A stretch of 64,000 nt of DNA, from positions 36,044,001-36,108,000 of the forward strand of contig NC_068975.1 of the NCBI RefSeq assembly GCF_016808095.1, read 5' to 3'. Numbering within the stretch: the stretch's first letter is position 1; every line of letters starts with the position of its first letter. This stretch comes from Vigna angularis. Lineage: Eukaryota; Streptophyta; Magnoliopsida; Fabales; Fabaceae. The position numbers and the translations under genes were made by a program. Of this stretch, positions 1-13,682 are shown piece by piece. The notes beneath the pieces were generated by a model. It saw only the letters and a program-made list of their open reading frames with translations. It did no database searches and was not told the origin of the DNA.

Positions 1-201
1 CATTTACCAGCTACATCAGTCTGCTTTACGTGTCCTCTTTGAATCAACACTCACATTCCTTTTCTTTCCTTCCCCTTTTTCTCTTTTCTTATCTTCACCT
101 TTAATTTTCTCTTTAACAATCGTGTCTTCTTCTTCTTCTTTCCTTTACTTTACACTCATAAATATATAGTTTTTATATGGTCACCACTTCTCCACTGCTC
201 T

Positions 202-2700
202 CTACCTGCCAATCACTGCACCTCCGAATGTTGGCGTCCAGAAATCAACACTGCTCTCGTTAGCCACCGGGAACGTGCTCGAAATCGGTACTAAACAAAG
301 CCCTCGGCTTCTCAGATCTTCTTTTCGCCCTTCTGACTCCTTCAGATTATCACAATCCTTCAAACACACCCATATACAAATATTTCAAACAAAAATCTTT
401 ACATTCAGTGCATGCATGGACCCATTCACTACATTTACTCATGTTGTGTACATAACATAAACGGTTCACTATTTTCATGTATTCATTATCTTAATCCATC
501 TCTATCTAAGACATTCAAAAATTTATTGATTAATGATATTTATTTACAGGTAATGTAGTTAGTGACAGTATAATAGTGTTGAAGCATCCAATAATGCATT
601 AGATAAACCAGAATAGAATTATCAAATGCTTTATGTTTCAACAAATCATTCACTACGGCGATTTTGACTGCAGTGAATCTAGATGTGCCAAGTGCATGTG
701 TGTGTTGCTTGAAACGTGAGATAAAATAAAAGAATTATCGTGTACCTGCTGGTGTTGAATGGGAGCTCCATTTTTAATATATGGAGTGCTCAACACCTGA
801 AATTAAGAACGAAAACTATATTTAAACACTTAGAAAACCTTGTCGCTTAACTTTCCTTCTGAACAACTTACATATTATATATGAGCCAAGAAAATATGTG
901 TGTGTGTATAATTAGGGTTTTCTTTAAAACAAAGTAAGAACAATGGAAACATACACTGACTTGGTCATGAAGGAACTTGATGTACTCGATGGCTTCGTGA
1001 AGAACGGATGCTGTGTCCGTCTATTAAAATCAACAAGAGTATAATATCCGGTTAGTTTTTACCCTTCAGAGTCTAAAAGGGTAAAGGTTCAAATTCTACC
1101 ATATCATTGACAAAGCTGCTGTGAAGGGGAAAAAAGGTGAAACTAAGAACATACATAAATTTACCTTTCCAAAAGGTGAAACCAATTGCTGAAGAGCAGT
1201 GATGCGGTCCCCTAGCTTTTCCTTCCTTACCTGTCCATATATGCATATCAGCTTGATCAATTCTAAATAGTTATATATTATTATGAAGGTTTAGCAGTCT
1301 CGCACATATATAGAATAAAATGAAGAAAAAGCAAAAACTTTGATACTAAATGAAAAATAAACATATAACACTACAGTACCTTAAAAGTTGGTAATGGAGA
1401 TGGAGTCTCAATTCTTTGCCTCTTGAATGCAGGCTCAGAAGAATTTTTCTTCGCAGATGAGATTGCGTCTGGCGATTCTTCTCTCTTGAGCTGCAGTTTA
1501 ACCGATATTATCACTTTTAACCCACAAAGAAATAAAAAAAACCTAGAGCTAGCTAGCCAGCAGTGGATATATTTACAAATTTGGAAACCGTTAATTAATT
1601 AATAACCTTGTTTAATCGAGTATTGGAGCTGTTGGATTTCTCTTCAAATTTTGGCGTTTGATATTGCGCCTGTGAGGAAGCAAAAACACCTGCTCTTATG
1701 TCATGAAGTGCTTCGGCGGAACCATTCCAGAAAGAAGTGTCGTTGGAAAAGTGCAGTCCACTGAGCTGCTGTTTTGGCGTTGAGGGCTTGAGAAGTGAAG
1801 AGATTTTGGACCAAGTTGGCGACAGTTCATTGGAACATGTCCCATAGTTTGCGGTAGATGAAGAATAGGACATGGGGGGGTTGGTGAAAAGTGAGTTCTG
1901 TGGCTGTGGTTGAGGCTCAGGGTCGTATAAGCCTTGTATCAAGGTTGAAGGGTAACCATAGGAGGCTGAAACAACTGGAAAACCACCAGATAATGATCCG
2001 GTGCTCGTAACAACGGAATTCAGGCTTTGCTGATCTAAGGAAAATTCTTGGTTCATTGACTTGAAAGCATCAACGGTGGAACCTTGGCCACCAGCAGATG
2101 AGAAATTCTTTGGTAGATCGCCATCCATGCCTGTTTCTCCTTGAAGCACAGAATGAAAATCGCTCCCTCTGCAGAGAAAGAAATTCAAAAAGATAAGGAT
2201 ATGCTTGATAAGATGAAGTTCCTTTTTCAAAAGAAACAACAAGAAAAAGCTAAAGAAAAACAACTTTTGCTTCCTTGGTGGAAGTTTTGGACCGTACTAA
2301 TAGCAACATATATTTGTTTTGGTAGATGCCCTATTCTGTAAACTTACAATAAAGATTGATTCCAATTCGATGAAGCTGAAGATGACATGCCAAAACCTAT
2401 CATTTGTAAGGTGGAATCGGTGAGGATGCTTCCAGTTCCACCAGCCGAGTCCCTCAGCTGGGGCTTCTCAACATCAAGAAAACTCAGAGAATTATCAGAA
2501 GATATAAAGTTATTAATGTCCTCAGCGCAAGACCTCGTTCCCTTCAAATCCACGAAATCAGTGCTTTGCCAAGTGCTGTAGTTTCCTGCATCAGCTGCTG
2601 CCACGGAACATGTTGATGAGATAAGAGGGAACACACTTCTTGTCGAATTAATATTCCACCAACTTTCACCACAAATAGCAGCTTGAAACTCCTCAGCCAT
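202..2700 (-). CDS. bHLH112: bHLH112-like transcription factor, 7 exons, 454 aa
   Basis: Nuclear DNA-binding regulator; the Arabidopsis relative bHLH112 acts in stress and root responses (family knowledge). Exons by splice signals and reading phase, 5' to 3' on the minus strand: 2700-2348, 2168-1607, 1490-1380, 1230-1165, 1020-955, 796-746, 357-202. All phases join, giving 454 codons and a stop at 202-204. The N-terminus (MAEEFQA...) is Ser-rich and low complexity. The bHLH spans about residues 343-392: exon 4 encodes a helix 1 with KLGDRITALQQLVSPFGK and exon 5 a helix 2 with TDTASVLHEAIEYIKFLHDQ. VLSTPYIKNGAPIQ and a C-terminal DLRSRGLCLVPIS block are hallmarks of the bHLH112/bHLH123 subgroup. 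The basic region lacks the usual His-Glu-Arg E-box readers, which is typical of the subgroup. The acceptor of the last exon is the least certain boundary. bHLH123 is an alternative name. Confidence 0.9.
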
Positions 2701-2845
2701 GGCAAGACTTACGCTACACGTGTTTATCTGCTGAATCTGAGTCCTTAAGAATTTGCAGATTTGCCTGTATCTTTGAGATCTTCTAACACAGTCACACGCT
2801 CAGAAGCTTATTGGTATATATGAAAGGTGTGGGAGCTTCCGACAT

Positions 2846-2854
2846 TTTATATAT
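2846..2854 (-). promoter_or_regulatory. TATA box of the bHLH112-like gene
   Basis: On the minus strand this reads TATATAAAA, about 146 bp upstream of the ATG at 2700. A start site roughly 30 bp downstream would leave a 5' leader of about 115 nt. Position and sequence suit a plant TATA box; the start site itself is inferred. Confidence 0.5.
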
Positions 2855-2857
2855 GGA

Positions 2858-3381
2858 ACGGTTGAAAGGGTACGGCTAAGGAGATTACCGGAACGCGGTT
2901 GACATTACAAGGGATGATTTGACAAATGAAAAAAAGAGAAATAGAGAATTTTGAATCCAATTCTAATTCTCTTTTTCAAAATATAATTAATTGGTGTTTG
3001 TTTATTTGTCCTGGATTTGTTTCTCTCTGTCTTACTTTTTCTTTAAAAAAATGTGTAACAGTAGTATCTCACGAAGAATTATAATTAATACATGACTTGT
3101 GGACAATTGTGTTCCTTATGTGTAAAGTTTCGTGAGTATGATGGTATTGACTATGATCGTGACAAGGGATGAATAAAGATCATGCGGTTCAAATTCCCTG
3201 ATTTCTAAACTGTGGTTCAAAATGTCATTTAATATTTTATGTTGTAATGGAACTGAGTTTTAAATTTTTAACTAGGATATCAAATCTAACTGGTTGTCAA
3301 TAAAAACACAGTTAGAAGGAAAATTTTCATCTAACAAGTGGTTCCATACGTTTTAGAAAATAAGATTGAGTAGAGTAAAAA
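2858..3381. other. Upstream spacer of the bHLH112-like gene
   Basis: AT-rich sequence upstream of the bHLH112-like gene. No ORF, RNA gene or clear repeat was recognised. It presumably holds the distal promoter. Confidence 0.5.
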
Positions 3382-3753
3382 TGTTAGAAGTCTTACATCT
3401 ACTAGAAATAAGACCAATTTAAAATATATAAATGAGTGCAAATTTTATCTTATAAACCGATTTTGTGAGATTAAATTAGGCTTAAAGTTCAGTTCTTAAG
3501 ATGTATAAAAGTCAAGTTTATCCTAACTATATTTGTTGTTTGTTGAGCACATTGTTTCACCTGCTATCAGTCCATTATCGGACCATCCATTAATGTCTAG
3601 TCTCATGGTCGATATGTATATACCTCGGTGTGTGGGGGTGTGTTGAAAGTCCTACATCAACTAAAAATAAGACTAATTTAAAATATATAAGTGGATATAA
3701 ATTTCACCTTAATTTTGTGGAGTTGAGTTAGTTTAAAGTTCAGTTCTTAACTA
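3382..3753 (+). mobile_element. TRIM-like miniature LTR element (two short LTRs)
   Basis: Two related copies of about 115 bp lie in the same direction, at 3382-3499 (begins TGTTAGAAGTC) and 3641-3753 (begins TGTTGAAAGTC). Both contain an ACATC..ACTA..AATAAGAC..AATTTAAAATATATAA core and end near AAAGTTCAGTTCTTAA. The short middle part has no coding capacity and ends in a purine tract (GTGTGTGGGGGTG) directly before the second copy, like a polypurine tract. This layout fits a terminal-repeat retrotransposon in miniature. The two repeats have diverged at many positions, so the insertion is old. A related LTR followed by a tRNA-Met-type primer site sits in the TPS pseudogene near 47.7 kb. No target duplication was identified. 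Confidence 0.6.
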
Positions 3754-4063
3754 ATACTATAAAATTTACAAAAAATTAAAAACTAATAGTTTATCAAATA
3801 ATTAAGTAAATATATATCAATCGTACAAGGATTTATCGATTTCCTACTTTGAGTCCTCCGTTTTTGTCTCAGAAGTTGTGGATGTGATACACGATTATAA
3901 TAATTCAAAAGGTTGAGGACCATCTATTGGTCCAGATGTTTATCATTGAAGACTTTGTAGTACCACAATAGCAAGGTGAATAAAAAATACCCAGTAGGTG
4001 AGAAAATTCACTAATATTTGAATTTTAAAATGAACATTGGGTGGGCATGACGCTGTAAGAAGG

Positions 4064-4080
4064 CGCGTGTGCATCACGCG
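4064..4080. promoter_or_regulatory. CGCG dyad, possible CAMTA-type site
   Basis: CGCGTG and CACGCG form perfect 6-bp inverted arms around a 5-nt spacer, inside a small GC-rich patch of an otherwise AT-rich desert. CGCG cores are bound by CAMTA calmodulin-binding factors in plants. No gene starts nearby, so function is unproven. Confidence 0.25.
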
Positions 4081-7000
4081 GGTTGGTGAAACTAAAACAC
4101 AAGTATGTAACTAATGCTTGACCTAACATAACTGTAGCATGGACCAGATTCTATGTCAACAATGGCAGTGTTCCCTTAGATATTAGCTGAGATAGACAAT
4201 ATTCCACGCAGAATGAAAACATATTTGGCTTAAGGTAGTTAATACATATTAGTTTAGATAGTTTCAACTGCTGCAGAATACTTGTGTTTGATGTCAAATA
4301 CTTGTTAAATGAAGAAAATGGATAAGCCATACGTAATTAAATCAATGTCAACCCCTACTCTTTGGCGTTCAGCTTTTGTTCTATGTCTTTCAGATTAGAT
4401 TGTCATACATAATCTCATCATCTTGACTTACACCTTAGTGTATATTTTATTTACACAATTATTTCGATTAGGTAAATTAACAAATCGTACAATATCTCTT
4501 CTTTTAATGTAAACATCATTATTTTATCATGTGACCAAAAAAGCTTTATTTAATTTTTAAGACTTAGATATATTTTTCATTCTTATAAAGTTAACAATTT
4601 TCGATCTCACTCTTTCAATACATCTTTGGTTTTCATTTCTCAAAACATTAATTAATTACTTATATATTTACTAAAACATTAAACCGCCATTTTAGGTGAC
4701 ATCAATTACATTGTAGTGAGTCCAAAACATATTTAAATTCCTAAAAGAATAAATGTACTTATTTATCTGAAAATATTTGTGAACAAAAAATGGTATTTTG
4801 CGATTGCAGTACACAGTGCGATTTATATATTGCCATTTTTCTTTATAAATTTATTCAGCTGCTATCTTGAATTGTAAACAGTTTATTCGAGTTTTTATTT
4901 TTAATTCACTAGCATACATTTAATTACGATTTGTTATCTAATATTAATTTGATTCATTTCATTCTTATTAGTTGATATTTTAATATGATGATCCCAATGT
5001 ATTCATTGCAATTTGCATTTATTTAAAAAGCTTCTCAGGCTCAATCAAAAGATGCATAACTTGTGATTGATGACATTATGTTTTCTATATTATTCATAGC
5101 ATAATTCTTATAATTTTCTTTATTTTGAATCAAATTGTATCCTATATTTCCACTTTTGTTTATGTACTTTGTGTAAGTATGTTTTATTAAATTTACATTG
5201 TTTCTAGCTTTTATTATTTAAGTTGAATTGAAGGTGAATGCTTAAATTCATGGTGACAGCATACAAAGTGAAACAATTATAAAAAAAAAAAGTAAATGTT
5301 TGAAAGGGTAAGTAAAATTGATTAAATTGATAAAGTATTTCTAATATTTCTTTTGAAAAAAATTTGGTGAATAAAAAGTAAATGAAGTAAGTTTAAGTCT
5401 TTTTTCTTTTACTTATTAAGTAATTTAAAAGTTGAATTGAACAAATTTCATTGTCTTCGTATATAATATCAAAGCTAATAACATAGTATTAGAATTATTA
5501 AAAACTTATTTTGGTATAAGATTAATTGAGTTTCTATCTAATCTTCATTTTTTACGCCCATGTCCTTAATAAAAAGCGCGTTGAAAATTTAAATCAATGA
5601 GAAATTCTTTTATAATTTTAAATAAGTAATTTTTTTTATATTTTTATATTTTACACTACATTTATTTATTTCTCTTGTAATTTCATAACATGAAAAATAT
5701 CATTTTAAGTCAAGAAATACTGAGAGGTAAACTCATATATATTTTAATATTTTACTAAAATATACGGTTAAACTTATTTGTCTTTTACTTCCAAATTTGT
5801 GTTCTTTGTGCTTCTTTTATGTTTAATTAACTTCATATGTATTGCATCACACACACACACATACTATTAACAAATCTAGTAATATTTTTGTCTTCCTATT
5901 TTAAATAAAGTTACTAAAGATTTTTGGTAATGTTTTTTATTGGAAAAATGAAAGTAAATACAATAAATAAATAAAGAAATGATCCGATTTAATCTATAAG
6001 GTCTTAATTGAGTATAATATTAAATTCAATTAGATGTTATATTTAAATTTACTTAAATCCAATCCAACCATGATGTTTTGCTTTTTGCATCTCTAAACAT
6101 TACTTGAAAAAGAATCACAACTCATGAAAACATATCAACATCATAACTTATGCAAATCATATTGGATTAGAAAAAACAAGTAATAATTATTTTATTCTAC
6201 ACAATTTAAATAAACCAAAATTTCTGAAAAAATTGTCGTAGAATTTGACACAATGATGTATTAACATTCTCTTGGTCGCTATAAGATATGTGGGCCCTAA
6301 ACAAATAAACAAACGAACAGATATATAACTTATTTGTTAAGCATAGTAATTATATCTGATCAATTGATAATTAAGATTTGCTATCATTTAAGTGGTTAGG
6401 AGAAAAAGCAAAAGATATATACATTCTACTGAAAATGAAGTAAACGATTTATATTTCAACTTCTATATTTAATTATTTGTATAAAGAAACAGAACATGTA
6501 TTAATAACCCTTCCCACAAATAGATATTTTTTATGTTATTTATGAGAGAAAACGTATTGACTAAAAATAGCAATTAATTAGTGCAAATTAAAGTCAGATG
6601 GGAGTAATTCTTAGCAGCTATGATAACAACAAAATTGTCAACATAATATAATATATATTTGGAAAGAAGAAGGAAGAGAATTTTCTTAGAGAAAAAGTCC
6701 AAGTTGATGATTCGGGCAGTAACAGAAGTTAGGTCAGATCCATAGTAAGTTTGTGTGTCCTTTGAAATTGAGAGGAAATTGACTTAAAGGAAACTTGTTG
6801 ATCTTTGAAAGTTTACTTTGACATAACCTAAATGTTTTTGTTTAAGATGGCTAATCTCAGTTCAAATATTAAACTTTAGAATTTTAATTTGTCAGTGACT
6901 TGCGGAATTTATTGGGTTTACGTACTAATCATGCAATATATATTCTTGAATCGAATCGTAAATGTTATGGACCACTGCCTAATATTGAGTACGTCTTCAT

Positions 7001-7352
7001 TAGCTTCAAAGCTTCAAACATTTGCCAAATCATCTTATATTTGGACTCTCAATTTCCTTAAAATTTAATTCTTATGCATATTATCTTTGACCATACAATA
7101 CACCCACTATGTAGTATAGAATAATGTTATGGTTTATGTAAAGTAATATAAATAATTTTTATTTAAAACACGTTAAATAAGCAACTTGTTTGAATAGGTG
7201 GACTTAAAGTTTAAAACTTGTTAGAGTCTAACCACCATATATACATGTACAGTAATAAAGATTAGGGGAAAAAACAAAAAGGAATATAAGAAATTAAGCG
7301 AAAATATTTATTAATAAATTTGAGTGGGTAAAGTATTCTTGAAATGGCGAAA

Positions 7353-7488
7353 GTTGACGTCATGCTTATGACCTGGTTGTCATTTAAGGCGGCAAGAGTC
7401 AACAAGGGACCCACCAAGCATGCGCGCGTGCAACAAGCACGTGGGGCCTCTTCTTACCACCATGAGTCAAACCCTCAAAGCTTTGACT
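7353..7488. promoter_or_regulatory. Isolated cluster of W-box, CRE-like and G-box motifs
   Basis: Within 136 bp there are TTGACGTCA (W-box core overlapping a TGACGTCA palindrome, 7354-7362), GTCAA (7398-7402), CACGTG (7438-7443), GTCAAA (about 7466) and TTGACT (7483-7488), plus a GCGCGC run. The GC content stands out from the flanks. It resembles a stress-type plant promoter, but no supported gene follows. It may be an orphan promoter, a transposon-borne promoter or an enhancer. Confidence 0.3.
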
Positions 7489-10400
7489 CTTAACTCTTCA
7501 CATACTTACCCGTTTATCTTGCATTCTATTTATTTTATTTACATTTTTCTCAAACAAAATATTATAAAATATGCTAGCAAAGTTAACTGTTTCAAATTTA
7601 ATAATACAGTTGCTTTGTTATAGTGAATTAGGCCACTTAACCAGGTGCCACAACTACTTCAGTTTTTTTTCAATATTTTTTAGAAATATCAAAATAAAAT
7701 TATTAATCAATGTATATAAGAAATAGTTACAGTTAAAATGAAAAAATATAATTATTCTCTCATCCATTACGTCACTCTAACAATAACTTTTTATTTATTG
7801 AATTTTTTTAATCCATATCTAAGGACATTAGTTAACGAAACTCTTAAAATGATAAAAAATTTAAGGAAGTAAATTTAGAGAGACAAATAAATAATCTCAA
7901 CTTCTTAAAATAATCTAACTCTATCTTATAGATAATTTATGCACAATATTTCATTAAAAAAAGTCACGTTCTTCTAGATCTTTTAATCAAGAGCACAATT
8001 TTGAATATAAGTTTCTGGGTCGTGTTCAAATTACATCGTTTATCACTATTATTTGTATAATTAAGAAAATATGAATACGGGAGAGAGAAAACGCGTGAGA
8101 TAAAATTATAGCGAGGCAGGAACAAGATTAAAGAAAAAAAGAAAAAGAAGAGTAAAATATATGATAAAAAAAAGTGTTACAAAAACGTATATAACTAAAT
8201 ATATTAACACTATTAGCTAAAAAACAATATTTAGGTTAAAACTTACATGTAGTTCTTGGTCATTTAATTTGCTAAGCATTATTTGTAATCAAAATTGAAA
8301 GTTTATATCAATAACCAATATGAACCAGTGTTTTATATGCTACTATATAGCTATGTTTATATTAATAAATAATACAGAAAGAATATTTAAAAAATATATA
8401 ACTTAATTTTATTATGGGTGTAGGATGAAGGTACGCGGCGAGGGTTTACACAGATTATTCATTCTGCTTCAGCTTCAATCAATTACTTTCTTTCATTGAC
8501 AATACGTAAACTAACTAAAATATGTTCACACTGTCTTACATTGTCCTATATTATCAAAGAGATCATAATTTAGTGTTTTTTGTCTGCATACGATTAAATA
8601 GAAAGAGAAACACTTACAAGATTAATGAGCCATCTCTCTCTTTTATCCCATCTTTTTCTAACATCTACACCACATAGATGTGGAAGAACATTTTGGGTTG
8701 TAGGAGAAAATGTAGAGAAAGGTGCGATGACATAATTTAAGATTAAATTGCATCCACAGTTTGGTCTAAAGACGTATTGACCCCGTTACCAACAAATGTT
8801 CCAAGGGCATAAGACGAATGGGGTATCATTGTTTAGGTCAAGACCGTCCAAACCCTTTTTTGGACTTTCTTTGTTGTCTTCTTTTCTTCTCAAAATATTC
8901 CCTCCCTTTACAGAATAGAAAATGACCATCTGGACCCATTGTTGTTCAGACTTTACAACTCAATTAACCCACACCCTATCATTTATAACAGTAAAAAAAT
9001 CATAATAGTAGCTTTTACATTTGAGCAATTCATTATAAGCACTACAATCATGTAAGAGGTACATCATTGATGGCAGGTATGTTTTAAACCAGTATCAATT
9101 TTCGTGTAAGCTATTGTTGACGCTATGCTTATGTAATACTGACGTCGGCAATTTCACAAAAGTCCTGTAACATTATTTCCTTCAATTTATTCCTATGTTA
9201 TCTTCTAATAACAGCAGGACACATTAGTGTAAAAGTAAATTTTACAATCATATTAATTCATTTGGTTTTACTTATACACTCATTAACTTTTAGATTTAAT
9301 TACTTTATAGTTTGAGTTTTCAAATGCATTTAACATGGTCAATCCTGTTTCTCCATTGCAGAAAATTTTCCATTCTTCATATTGACATTCAAATATGAAA
9401 AATGTAGATTACTATGTTGGTGAAAATAATATAGTTGAAAGCGAATTCTCATTAAATGTGAAACAAATAGTTAATAATTGTATTTATGGAACATGAATTT
9501 CACCGTATATAATATCAAATAAGATCTGAATTTAATTATATAAAGGATTGACATTATTATATTCACAACCTTAAAGCAATAAATTATTGGGTCTTTCATC
9601 TTTTATAATACTCTATCTTATCATTTCTATTCAAACAATGTGAGACTTAAACTTGTTTGGATTTTCAACATCTTCTAACACACATTGTGTATGCTTAAAC
9701 TATTTAATTTTTAGATGTATGAGCACAGAATCATATTAGATTGTAAAATTAAAGCATGTGATTCCTATGTTGTAATTTTTTACTTTTGCGACATCTTAAG
9801 ACTCCAAGTCAATATTCCTAAATAAAATTTACTTTTTGTTTCAAGAAATTTTATCGGCCAAAATTGTCTCAATCAAGATCGCACTTTTATTATCCAATAT
9901 ATCAACGGGCGTAACCTTCTTTACTCGTCACCAAGTATATACGTATATAGACATTATACATATGAAAATATTATATTAATGGTAGAAAAGGTAGTGTAAT
10001 GATAGATAAAAGAGAAAAGAGAAGAAGATTTGTGGCCACGAGTTTGGAGCTAAGTGGGTATGTGAGTATAAATTATATAGAATTGGTATGTATGTGGCTA
10101 TGTTTTGTTGAGAGCTATTTCTCCACAAAAACACATGTTTGATTTGTAGGTTTTGTGTTGTTGGTAAGTTTCGTGAGTCAACCCTACCAAGGCTAAAGTT
10201 TTTTGTTCTTACAATAGCCGCCCACTAGTTACATCCTAGTACTTTGTCTAGGTAGTTGATAATTCAAAATGCAAGGAAAAAATTAAAAAATAGACCCATT
10301 TGTATGTGAATTCATTTGCACCAATAGCCAATACTTTTAAAAGAACTGTGCGTTTTGGACACGTCTGTTAACAGGGTGTCTTTTTCTGAATAATCTATAT

Positions 10401-11490
10401 CAGGGATACATATCCTTTCTTTAGGAACTTTTATAGGTTGGATTCAAAATTGTATATACGTAATATATAAAACGTAGAGCCCGAGGTTAGGTGGACAATG
10501 ATTTTAAATAATTAAATTTCTTCATTCACAAAAATATATGCTTCTACCCACAACACTTTTGTTATTCAATGTATGTGTGTGTTGCCCGAGACAATGAATT
10601 ATTTGTTACATACTTTTTCTTTGTAAGCTTTATATTTATTTATAATTTTTTTGTAATAATGTTTTTCTCACATTAATAATCTTATCTTAAGTAACTTTCT
10701 TCACTCTTTCTTTTTACTTCTTTTGTCGTACAATTTGTGTATATATAATGTATTGATTTGAAATATTTGATCCACATAATTTGAATCATTAATCCATTCC
10801 TTTATATATATTGTTCATTTTATTGATCTTTTTTAAAAGGTGGATTCATCTCACTTGTAATATTTTAGTTCCATCATTTTGTAAGAATAAATTCAACGTT
10901 TTTTAAAAAGGAAAGTGGAGGAGGCTTCCGGTTTGGCTAAAAGCAATGTATATGATTCAGAATCACAAACATATAATATGAATATAAAGCATAATTTTGA
11001 ATTGTGTGCATGAAGGCACTGTGAAGCAGCATATGTCCGTGTTTATGTTGTTTTATATACTTTGAGAACTGGCTTACATAACAAGTGAAATGATTATACG
11101 TATAATTAATGAGTTCTCAAAACGGAAAATAAAAACAAAATTTTACATAAATAATTGATGGAATAATTATTATCAACGGATTATGGTGGTTGGAATAATG
11201 AAATGTGAGAATAGGTTTTCCCTTGTGCTCAAAAGCTGTAAAATATTATTTAGATTATGATAATTTAGGGTTTGTTTCCACTGGCAGCAATCCCTATCAG
11301 AATTGACTTACTTAATATGAAAAGTCTGTCATGTGTTCACATTTGACACTGCTATATCTTGCATTCCAAAGACTCGTAAGTCTTCTTTTAATCATTGATT
11401 TATGGACAAAACAAAATCTCACAACATTAATCTTCGTCTTCTGTCGTCGACACCAACATTCCCTATCTCAACATTTGGTTCCACACTTTC

Positions 11491-11494
<4 letters not shown>

Positions 11495-11579
<85 letters not shown>
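11495..11579. repeat. TA dinucleotide microsatellite
   Basis: About 42 uninterrupted TA units. ORFs reading as Ile-Tyr repeats through it are artefacts of the repeat. Confidence 0.95.
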
Positions 11580-11582
<3 letters not shown>

Positions 11583-13515
11583 TTTTATAGATTATAATGT
11601 TCCAATAAATATTATTCATTCAAAATTTTAAAGTATAATTTATTTTTCAAATTCATTTTAATTATAATCATAATTTACTATAAAATTTCTTTTTCGAGTA
11701 CCAATTATTTATATCTTAAGTTATAGTTATTTTTATTATAAAAGACATGCTATTTTTTGATTTAAATATATTGTTAATCTCTGGATTTGAGAAAAAGGTG
11801 TGTAGAAATTACTTTTCCAAAAAATTATAATTGTGTTTTTAAAATTTTTAATAATCATAAAAGTACCGCTGATATTTTTATGTCTATTGTTGCTTAAGTC
11901 ATAGATAAATATACGTATATGATTTATGAGTAATAATGTTTTCATAGAATAACACTTTCTTTTATGTAAAATTTATATGATATTTTATTGTCAATTGTTA
12001 GTCGATATTGGGATTTAATAAAACTTTATGAAAGTAAATAAAAAATAAATTGGCATGTTTAATAAGTATGTTTTGTTTTACAATAAATTCGTTAATGATC
12101 TGACACTTTGTTATCTTCCATTTGCAACATAATAACACTTGGAATAGAGAGAAATTAATTAATATAATTTTTCTGAAAACGAAATAAAAGAATTGTGTTT
12201 TAGGAAGACCAGTTTTTGTAAATTTTCAAAAATTAAACAAAATAATAATATCAAATTATGGACTAAAAATATATTTAAGGTTTTTTTATATTTTATTGCA
12301 TTTAAGTACTTACCACCGCAAACTGCTTATCTTTATTTCATTAAATTAACTGTACTTAATTTTATGCATTTCAAATTTTCTATCTGTCGTTTTACTAAAT
12401 TTTATTTTTACTCTATCCGACATCTAAAATCTTCGATTTTTATTTAAGTTTAACAAAAACCAGTTAGCATACTTTTTTTCTCATTAGTATGTGATTTATA
12501 AATAAAAACTCGTAACTTTTTATGAGTTTGTAACCTTTTAAAAAAAATTGTAATTGACAGTAAAATATAACTTTAAGTTAGCTTAAATAGAAAAAAAAAC
12601 ATTTTTTCAAAAAGTTATAAGCTTTATATATTAAAAAAAAATTTAAAAAATTAAGCTGGTAAATAGTATTGTGTATATGCAATTGCCGAAATAAAGTCCT
12701 TGGAATGAATAGTGTATCTCATTTCTTTGTTTTTACATTGAGTTCAATTTTGAGATGATTATTGCATCGAAGATGACTTCTTTTTTGTTTTTCATTTATA
12801 GGTTTCATTTGAACTTTTGAGAGTGAGTCAATTATGCCCTAATGGATGAAAGGACTTTGAAAAATGCAAAGTGGTAAAATGGAGATGAGTGATGTGTTGA
12901 ATATAATCTACGCATTCTCCTTTATCGCTTTCTCATTATTGCTCAACACAAAACCACACCACCTACTTTTACCTTTTTTCTAAATTCACTTTAAACTGCC
13001 ATTTTAATTCCTAAAATTTAAGGTTGATAAATGTTTCGAAACATTCAATAATTTCATATTAATTAGAAATTTAGATCAAGAGAAATTTTTGTTGATTTAC
13101 TTTATTAGATATTATTCTACCATTAGTAATTTACTTTAATCCAATTTACATCAATGCAAAACCTTTCTCTTCACTCTCTACCTCATATATTATTCTCCAT
13201 TTTATTTTTCGATTCATTAACTATTCTATTATTAAAAATAAAATATACCAAAATTATGGTTGTTTAAGAGAAATGCACAGATTAATAATTGAAATTTACA
13301 CTAGAAAATATTTAATAATTTAAAAATATTTGTAATTTTATTCATAATCAACTTTATTTTGATACTGGACTCGTAACCACTTAAACACTTTTACAAATAT
13401 TAAAAAACATAAGTTTGTTACCGTGAAATCAAAATCCATAGAAAACATAGGAATAATAATTATATTAGGATAGATTTAATTTTTATATGGTTAAAAAAAA
13501 TACTATTTAGAGAAA
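11580..13515. other. AT-rich spacer
   Basis: Strongly AT-rich DNA with poly-A and poly-T runs. No gene, RNA or recognisable transposon end was seen. Confidence 0.5.
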
Positions 13516-13682
13516 ATATATAATTAAAATAACTGTGTTCATGTAAACTAAAACACGACTTAAAAAGTAAATCTTGTTTTATTAACTTTTTCAATGCATA
13601 GATTGAAAAAGTGAATAAAACAAAACTTACTTTTTAAGTCGTGTTTTAATTTATATGAACACAATTATTTTAATTTTATATT
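13516..13682. mobile_element. Near-perfect foldback MITE or hairpin, 167 bp
   Basis: Two arms of roughly 75-80 bp are inverted copies with only a handful of mismatches, meeting around a short loop near 13600 (AATGCATAGATT). Both arms carry AAACACGACTTAAAAAGTAA. The size, AT content and lack of coding potential fit a foldback MITE. A transcript would fold into one long stem and could feed small-RNA production. No target duplication could be assigned in the AT-rich flanks. Confidence 0.6.

Larger units (their letters stand above)
3754..11494. other. Gene-poor AT-rich spacer
   Basis: No coding region was recognised in nearly 8 kb. ORFs here are short and low complexity. Visible structure: a CG-rich dyad (4064-4080), a cluster of promoter-type motifs (7353-7488) and an LTR-like repeat relic (about 9590-9690, read on the minus strand, with AAGTCTCACATT). 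The rest looks like decayed intergenic DNA. Confidence 0.5.

Noticed and set aside
11331..11597. ORFs with Ile-Tyr repeats
   Set aside because: Translation of the TA microsatellite.
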